From Streblospio benedicti (taxonomy: Eukaryota > Annelida > Polychaeta > Spionida > Spionidae): a stretch of DNA of 64,000 nucleotides. Both the position numbers and the translations under genes were made by a program. The notes under the pieces were generated by a model. It had not been told where the DNA came from. It made no database searches and was given only the letters and a program-made list of their open reading frames with translations. Below, in pieces: positions 58,501 to 64,000 of the stretch. The stretch lies in the NCBI GenBank assembly GCA_019095985.1, contig CM032666.1:58470125-58534124 (forward strand). The letters are read 5' to 3'. Within the stretch, counting starts at the first letter, position 1; each line of letters starts with the position of its first letter.

Positions 58501-61500
58501 TCAACCCAACTCTCCATTGACAAGCAGGCTGCATGGGTAAGTCTGACAAAAGTCTAAATCCTGGCTGTTGTTGCGTTTGCTTGCTAACATTAAGTTTGGC
58601 TACTTCAGCGTTTTTGTGCTTTTTAATCGTATATGGAAACCTGTCCACATCTGGCAGCTTGAGTGTTGGTTCGGTGACATTTCCTAAATCAACAGTAAAA
58701 TCATCAGTGATCTTCCCAACATCAACCGACCAGAACTTTGTAGGCCAAACAGTGGACTTTTTGAAACTGGTTACAGAACTTTGCAATTCATCAAGGAAAT
58801 CTTTAACTTGTTTCAAATCTCCATCAATTTTTTGCAAATCTATTTTTTTCAAGGACTGCTGCAATTCTTGCAAATCGATTTTGGATATGAATTGGAGAAT
58901 CTGAGCATGTAATCTATCATACACCTTGGAGATAGTGGCAGTGGTGTTCTGGTACCATCTATCTGCCTCCTGATGTGCCTTGTCATGCTTGGACTTGGCC
59001 TCTTTTATAAGAGAATCTCTGGACAGTATAAGTTCTTCCAGCAGTTCTTCTGTCCTCTGCTTGCCTTCCATTTTCATGTTTATCACCAGTTTAAGAGTAT
59101 CCCTGTGCTGGGTGCTGTATGTGGTGAGCACATCTCTCAACTTCCTTATCTTGTGTGTTTTGTGGGGACCTTCACTTAGAGACACCATGCAGTCATGACA
59201 CATGGGATCTCTGCAGTCATCGCAGTAAAAGTCGCACTTTTCTCTGGGATGCAAACTACACATTGCTGAACTTGGTTCTGCGATCTTGGCTTTTGGAACA
59301 ACGTTTACTTCAGCAACACCTTCATCTGTGTCATCTGAAGTATATGGAGCCAGACGATCCAAAAGATTAACCACCATGATGTTTGTTTTAAGTTTTTGAA
59401 CCCCGCCTTGAGGAACTGTGAAGATTTCTCTGCAGTTTGGACATGCAATTCTCATATTCAGCTTGGACTCGTAATACCTCTGCATACAGACCAAACAGAA
59501 AGTGTGGGAGCAGTTCAGAAGTTTGGGCAGTCGGTCGGAATCATTGTATTTCTCTAAACACAACTCACAACTAAGTAAGTCTAAAAACTCTGAGCTTGGT
59601 ACTGCTGCTGTTGCCATGGTGATGATGGTGATTGATGTTTATGGTGAGAATAATAAGAACACTTTCCCCACTATTCCAGCAAAATGAGAATCTCTTGAAA
59701 AATGAAAGTGTGAAATATTAAAGTTTACTTCCTGTCAGCATTAGAATGATGATCATATCCAAATCTATGTAATTTTCATAGTATTTAAAACCTGCATTCA
59801 GTAGTCATATGATTGAATCTGAGGTATACTGCATATATAGTACTTCACTGATAACAACATGATCCGTGCGATCCGATGATAAGAAAGTCAAGAGGGTACA
59901 ATGTGGAGAGTTGGTGTGAGCAATAACTGCTTGCTGCCTACCTTTTCAATTACTATAAGAGAAACATTTAGATTGAAAAAAAAAACTTATTTTATGTAAT
60001 AATGATTATAAAATATACCTGGAAAAAGGAGTCAAAATTGCTCTTATTTCATTACCTTTGCACATAGTCCCAATAAAGGGTTGTACGATGGAAATTGTAA
60101 CATCTTGGCACATATTTCACATGGACCACATTGCACCATATTCAGGTCCATTATGGACCTTATTTGGTCCCCATCACACACACACTCTGGTTTATCACTT
60201 TTGGTGATGTTTTTCCTCCTGTATGTTATACAATGTATACCTGGATTACATCCAGAAATTCATAAAATTGTAAGCAAATGCCAGACAATCTATGCATGAT
60301 TCATTACTTAAACATTATTGGACAATAATGCCAGCAATGTCATATCACCAGGTATATATATTAGTTCAGTTTGTGACTTATTAATGCTGATGATAAATGA
60401 GATTCTGAGGCCTTTAATTGTGTAAAATAAAGATATTTTTATCATTTAGTAATGGCTTCTTAAAAATATTTTTGTCAGTTTGACAACTGCATTATCTAGC
60501 CAGAAACATCATTGCAATAGTATAATTTCACGACTGGTTACAATAACTTTTTCAGACACTTGCCGCGCATTGACATCGACTCAGACAACTTTACATTTAC
60601 ATCAGGTCATTGGCATCCTTATCACACTTTACTGCCTTTCTTGAATCAAGTCCCTGGACAGTATATCAGTTATTATAGGTAGAATGTTTTTTATTGACAA
60701 ATGTTACATTTGTAATTATGATATGGTTGCAAAATACATATTTATACATGTAACACCCAGCCCTATGGGCTCAATTATATTATACATTGGCGCATAATTT
60801 CGTGGGTTACGAAATTCTACAAGTGCTGTATAACCCGAACAGGGTAACAAGGCTTGTTCGAACTGACGTGATACTCAGGTTATATCCGTCATGTTGTCAT
60901 TGATTTCCAGGAATTGGCAACAACGTTCTACGTTCACTTTTACAAAGTTATTTAGAAAGGAGATGCTGCTGCAGAATGTCAGAACCAAGATGTTTTTGTC
61001 AACACAATGTATGGTAAATAAAATTCCACGTTTGTGCTCAATACGTCATACTTGTGTACTGCTTAATTTAAATTATATTGAAGAGAATAACTTTTTAAAT
61101 ACATCAAACTACATTATATTACCAATTAAGATAACTATGATAGCATATTGCATATAACATGGTCAGAACTTATTACAAAATATCATAAAGCTTATTAAAC
61201 AGTCTATTTAGAATAGAACTTATAAATCATTACATACCTGCAAGATGTTTAATGCATGCTTTTACAAAACAGAACAGACTGAATCTGAATTAGCCTTTCA
61301 CTTTTATAGTGACAGACAGTCTGACCCGGCATGAGACATGAATAACAATATTGACCTGACACACTAATCACAAGTCTATAGGTCTGAAATAGAATCGAAC
61401 CTGAACCTTTAGCATGCACTTGCTGGTTGGAATTTCACACTGTTACAATAGTGTTCTATAATCACATCCCTCGTTTCAGACACTGCGGGCCTGCGGGCGC

Positions 61501-63056
61501 AGTCCCTGGAGGGGGCGAGTCTCGGCTTCACGGGGAAGCAGTGCATCCACCCGGGGCAGGTGGCCGTGGTGCAGGCCGCGTTCTCCCCCGCTCCAGACAA
61601 GGTCGACTGGGCCACACAGCTCATAGCCGCGTTCGAGGAGCATCAGCAGTCAGGCCGGGTATGTGCAATGGGGGGGTGGGGGGTCTAACTAGACAGAACA
61701 TACAATTTCCCACGGCATATGCGACTAGCGCATTACATTTTTATTGGGTTGGAAGTATGTGAGCCCCTAATATCGCCCATGTGAACGACTTGCCATGAAT
61801 TGACAGCATGAGCATAGCATGTGTTCTATATTAATACGGTAATAATGATAAATCTTATTTATATGGTGCAGTTAACTTATCTAGTTATAACCCAAAGTGC
61901 TTTACAAAAATAGACTATTACGGATAAGTACCCGTCCTACCGTCCGAGACCCGTATCTGTGTTGTTAGGACGGGTGAAAATTTTAGTTACTTGTCATATG
62001 GACGAGTATGCTCAGTAACCACAGACGTCAGTTTCAATTAAATTTACAGGGAGTTTGTTGATTTGGACATGTAAATCTTATTTAGCACGGGCATATTTTT
62101 CAGGATACCCATTCTATGGACAAGTATCATTTTTCTCCTATTCTTGGCCGTGCGTTATTGTCTAATGGACATGTTTATGGGTAAAGAAAATTGTACAAGC
62201 AGAACAAAAAGAAATAAAGTAGTAGATTCTCAATAAATTTGTAATTTACAGCACTCGATTAGTGGTCTGTATTGGATTATTTGTTTTGAGTTTATTACTC
62301 ATGATAATTTTACTTGCATATTAGTTGAGTGGTTGAGTGGGGGTCATTTTTTCTATAAAAAATTGATGTATTAATCATAAGGATTTTTCTCGTTCTGTAC
62401 AACACACATAAGCATTTTCTTCCTCTTTTATTAAGGTACTTTAAATCAAAACCACTTTTATTTGAAGACAAGAAATAAGTACATCTCTAGATTTCCGTAA
62501 TCAAGAATTACCAAACTTGCTGGAAAATTTTGATGTATTTCAATTTTTCTAAATGTGTAATTAAGAAATTTCTCAAGATTTAGGGGTGATTATCATTACA
62601 TACAAATATCTATTGTTTTAAAATCATTTTGATTTTTTTTTTTCTCTCAAATACCAGACAGCAAAGCTGTGATAATTCGCATGTCAAGCGTATTTTTGAT
62701 TCCTCCTATTTTATATCTAAATCTCATTGCTAATCACATTACTAATTTATTGCTATTTTATTATATTGCAATATTTTATTTTATCAAAAGGAACCTGTAA
62801 TAACATAGAAAAATTATATTATCATATGATTAATAGAATCATGATCATTATCTGTGATTTGTATATTTGTATACAATATATCGATTGTCGTATCCAACAT
62901 AAAACCATCTTATGTTTATATTTCACATTGTTATTTTTCCACCACTAGGGCGCGTTCACGTTCCGCGGTCAGATGATCGACATGCCGTCGCTTCTGCAGG
63001 CGAAAAACATCGTGAGGATGCACCAGACCACGACGGCAAAGAAAACAGCATCGTGA
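52533..63056 (+). CDS. CLYBL: CLYBL, citramalyl-CoA lyase, mitochondrial (multi-exon)
   Basis: Exons seen: 1 at 52533-52766, 2 at 52935-53123, 3 at 53639-53723, a decayed middle exon at about 56464-56561, a penultimate exon at 61480-61658 and the last at 62949-63056. Junctions are GT-AG and phases fit (0, 0, 1). The first ~35 residues, poor in acidic residues and with basic and hydroxyl residues, look like a mitochondrial presequence. The body is the HpcH/HpaI aldolase fold: RRACLYVPGNSEKM, LDCEDGV, PIVRVNSVESG, LMLPKVEEPGHLD, FNLITYVESAKG, LGFTGKQCIHPGQVAVVQ and GQMIDMP. The last contains the Asp that I recall as catalytic in human CLYBL. The segment with metal-binding Glu/Asp (human VVFGGEDF) is not found. 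The enzyme cleaves citramalyl-CoA in itaconate breakdown and supports vitamin B12 function. A TRIM gene lies antisense in its long intron. Confidence 0.88.
54060..54387. mobile_element. hAT-like MITE remnant
   Basis: Starts CAGGGCTTAAAA and ends TTCAGCCCTG, the CAGGG-type inverted ends common in hAT elements. AGGGCA and GCCCTG motifs recur inside. The flanks do not show a matching 8-bp duplication, so it is older or the ends are off by a few bases. Confidence 0.5.
55521..55612. repeat. Minisatellite, unit ~ GTGTCGGTGTAAATG
   Basis: Three to four imperfect units of TGTGTCGGTGTAAATG, alternating with TTCACTCTCTGC. Single related units lie at 55066-55110 and directly before the decayed CLYBL exon at 56440-56460. 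Confidence 0.7.
56464..56561 (+). pseudogene. CLYBL: Decayed CLYBL middle exon
   Basis: Three frames read in turn give GATRSAGGD, LLYARK and then LQAIDMVQIDF, matching the order of the family segment GATSSKE...YARQ...LQAIDLVYIDF of human CLYBL. At least two frameshifts separate them. No acceptor or donor fits, and the first half of the expected exon is absent. It is either a pseudo-exon copy or badly sequenced. Confidence 0.65.
56617..56825. repeat. 113-bp tandem duplication
   Basis: AGGCGCATAGTGTGTCTTC and the next ~75 bases recur at 56730 with very few changes. Confidence 0.9.
57186..57291. mobile_element. Small hairpin MITE
   Basis: CTTTCACCCA (57228-57239 region) pairs with TGGGTGAAAG. 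The outer arms CTCTGGATAATT and AATTATCCAG extend the inverted repeat to about 45 bp per side with mismatches. No clear target duplication. Confidence 0.6.
57500..57505 (-). terminator. Polyadenylation signal of TRIM gene B
   Basis: AATAAA on the minus strand 268 bp after the stop, at the place matching that of gene A. Confidence 0.6.
57773..59617 (-). CDS. TRIM protein B, paralogue nested in the CLYBL intron
   Basis: Single-exon gene of 614 residues from ATG at 59617. It is collinear with TRIM A over the full length with roughly 85% identity by eye: the same C3HC4 RING, B-box (CSLHPREKCDFYCDDC), coiled coil and propeller-like C-terminus. The last 100 residues vary most (LRIPEGQRIYNIAV against LGIREKEYIWNIGV). 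The open frame and conserved zinc ligands indicate a working gene. Flanking similarity with the TRIM A block runs from about 57446 to 59905, so it arose by a DNA duplication of about 2.4 kb including promoter and polyadenylation signal, not by retrotransposition. It is transcribed opposite to CLYBL. RING E3 ligase activity is inferred; the target is unknown. Confidence 0.92.
   Translation of the reverse strand: MATAAVPSSEFLDLLSCELCLEKYNDSDRLPKLLNCSHTFCLVCMQRYYESKLNMRIACPNCREIFTVPQGGVQKLKTNIMVVNLLDRLAPYTSDDTDEGVAEVNVVPKAKIAEPSSAMCSLHPREKCDFYCDDCRDPMCHDCMVSLSEGPHKTHKIRKLRDVLTTYSTQHRDTLKLVINMKMEGKQRTEELLEELILSRDSLIKEAKSKHDKAHQEADRWYQNTTATISKVYDRLHAQILQFISKIDLQELQQSLKKIDLQKIDGDLKQVKDFLDELQSSVTSFKKSTVWPTKFWSVDVGKITDDFTVDLGNVTEPTLKLPDVDRFPYTIKKHKNAEVAKLNVSKQTQQQPGFRLLSDLPMQPACQWRVGLTTNEAVVCCKGQSKIKKIALKSNKVINLYQKSLPGKLDFSCYKYILNNNNVLLRVYDKGPSYILNSQLELVSTIQEDYGRIIGAESTHWVAFCKNDTIQIYDLEQKQLLQTLTPPAGVRWYGNTSICRHPDSQGTAVVDYYSSSLCIYDHDGRLLHTHKLQFQPHAIACNRRHLYVVSWDPVSVFVFSWSGQLVTTLDTQQLRIPEGQRIYNIAVDEDQFTIAVGLGGNSAAVSSFKTFQCV
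59906..61479. other. CLYBL intron, no other gene seen
   Basis: AT-rich intronic sequence between the TRIM B block and the penultimate CLYBL exon. No supported ORF or transposon ends. Confidence 0.5.
61840..61995. repeat. Dispersed repeat pieces in CLYBL intron
   Basis: AAATCTTATTTATATGG...CAAAGTGCTTTACAA resembles a common short interspersed motif of marine invertebrates. Next to it, GGATAAGTACCCG to TTTAGTTACT (61921-61990) matches 14568-14636 just before the first N gap, so this is a second dispersed repeat with two copies in the window. Confidence 0.5.
61996..62948. other. Last CLYBL intron, nothing else seen
   Basis: AT-rich sequence with a usable branch and acceptor (CCACCACTAG) at its end. 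No ORF of note. Confidence 0.5.
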
Positions 63057-63684
63057 AACGTGTAGTCACTGAACTGTGTCGTGCAAATCGCAATGGGGTG
63101 GAAAAGTGTGCTGTTTCTGGGTGCAACAAAAAACAACAATCAATCAAACCCTAAATTTATTTGGGCGGGTCCGAATTATTCCTGAGAGATGTGACCTGGC
63201 TGCATCAGACGAGAATTTTTCTACTCCCGGTGACAGAATTATGATTCAAAATTCAAGTTTATTATTCAAAATTGCTATATTTTGTACAAGATAGGGTCGT
63301 TACGTGTATGTTGGATGGTGAGCAAACTAAAATATTTGCGGTCATCCTTTTACATGTCTTCCGTTTACTAACATTGGGTATTCAAGTTTTTACAATATGG
63401 ATGTGATAATTTTATAACCAGTTGTTTTTGTTTTTTCGCTGCACCCAGAATTCCTTTACTTACAAAACCCTATTAATCAAACTGTTGAAAGTGGATTCGA
63501 TTGCGAGACTTGTTATTTCTCATGTGAATAAGTATTTTATTTATATACATGTACATAATTTTATGCAGTTGGTTCTTCTTTATAGATTTGTTTGGGAATG
63601 TTTGTTAATGTGTAATGAACTTGGCTGAATATGTGGACTAAATAGAACATAGAGCGACGCACACACATCCCGTGAGTTTTTTTA
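63057..63684. other. CLYBL 3' UTR and downstream, no gene seen
   Basis: No AATAAA close to the stop is obvious. Short ORFs here look random. Confidence 0.4.
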
Positions 63685-63899
63685 GTGCACACTGAGCCCG
63701 TGAATCGCATATACAATTCTATTTTATTGATAAGAAATCAGTTGAATATGAAATATTCAAACCAAACCTTATCAATGGTGACAATGGGTGTTGAAAATAC
63801 GTTTAGAGAAGGAGATTGTTTACTAGATATTCTTTTAATATTTTCGTTTAAAAAAATGGGATTCACAGGATGCATGTGTTCACGGGCTCACTGTGTGCC
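63685..63899. mobile_element. MITE with ~25-bp terminal inverted repeats
   Basis: The left end, GTGCACACTGAGCCCGTGAA, and the right end (complement of GGGCACACAGTGAGCCCGTG) match at about 20 of 24 positions. The interior is AT-rich and noncoding. Flanking duplication is not clear. Confidence 0.65.
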
Positions 63900-64000
63900 C
63901 TTCTACCGCTTAAATTTTTTATTTTATATGTTGGTTAATGGAAACTACTGGTATTTTGGATCTTCCCAAACAGGACTGCATGTAGGTCATTATTTGTTAC

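Noticed and set aside
61427-61762. 111-codon ORF rich in Gly and Arg
   Set aside because: Off-frame reading of the GC-rich penultimate CLYBL exon.
1-64000. CRISPR arrays, operons, bacterial promoters
   Set aside because: The spliced genes, polyadenylation signals and repeat content are metazoan. No regularly spaced identical short repeats with unique spacers were seen.

Overview
This is a metazoan genomic window: spliced genes with GT-AG introns, polyadenylation signals, an AT-rich background (coding islands richer in GC) and a heavy load of DNA-transposon, LINE and foldback remnants. The protein set suggests a bilaterian invertebrate: a diverged TALE-class homeobox gene, a tandem family of double-homeodomain genes, an IRAK4-like death-domain kinase, two RING/B-box TRIM proteins and CLYBL. 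A diverged TALE gene beside lineage-specific PRD-like homeobox genes fits a spiralian (mollusc, brachiopod, annelid or relative), but that is inference. Three 100-base N gaps (14646-14745, 30515-30614, 46691-46790) mark this as a draft scaffold.

Region 1 (1-12392) is a tandem array of about 2.67-kb units on the minus strand. Each unit carries a single-exon gene of about 236 residues with two homeodomains, both with Lys at position 50 and joined by a 10-residue linker. Each gene has its own TATA box about 160 bp upstream of the ATG and an AATAAA signal. Each unit also holds an exon-like piece of an unrelated gene with an acceptor and a donor. Copies 1-3 are open, copy 4 has a frameshift, and copy 5 is a remnant without homeodomains. 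The layout recalls the mammalian DUX4/D4Z4 array but looks convergent. The array ends at a Crypton-type tyrosine recombinase (12379-13901) whose stop codon lies in array DNA.

Region 2 (16.6-18.5 kb) is a two-exon TALE-class homeobox gene on the same strand. Region 3 (14.7-15.2, 19.9-23.3 and 31-33 kb) is repeat-rich: a recurring AT-rich family, foldback elements and two LINE fragments. Region 4 (24.4-26.3 kb) is a single-exon TRIM gene. Region 5 (27-28.9 kb) holds a broken Gypsy fossil and a possible Helitron end, followed by 1.6 kb of homopolymer-inflated sequence (29.0-30.7 kb) that looks like a sequencing or assembly artefact. Region 6 (33-39.6 kb) is gene-free but includes GC-richer islands, one with four GGATTA (K50-homeodomain) sites in 100 bp.

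Region 7 is the IRAK4-like kinase (39633-41030), single exon, with DCG in place of DFG. Region 8 (41650-53690) is one locus present twice around an N gap, each copy carrying CLYBL exons 1-3. One copy has a LINE insertion with target-site duplication and the other has the empty site, which points to two haplotypes placed in tandem. CLYBL continues to 63056, with a middle exon decayed or mis-sequenced and a second TRIM gene nested antisense in its intron.

The genes are not an operon. The likely themes are early-development transcription factors (double-HD array and TALE gene), innate-immune signalling (IRAK4-like, TRIMs) and a mitochondrial enzyme (CLYBL).
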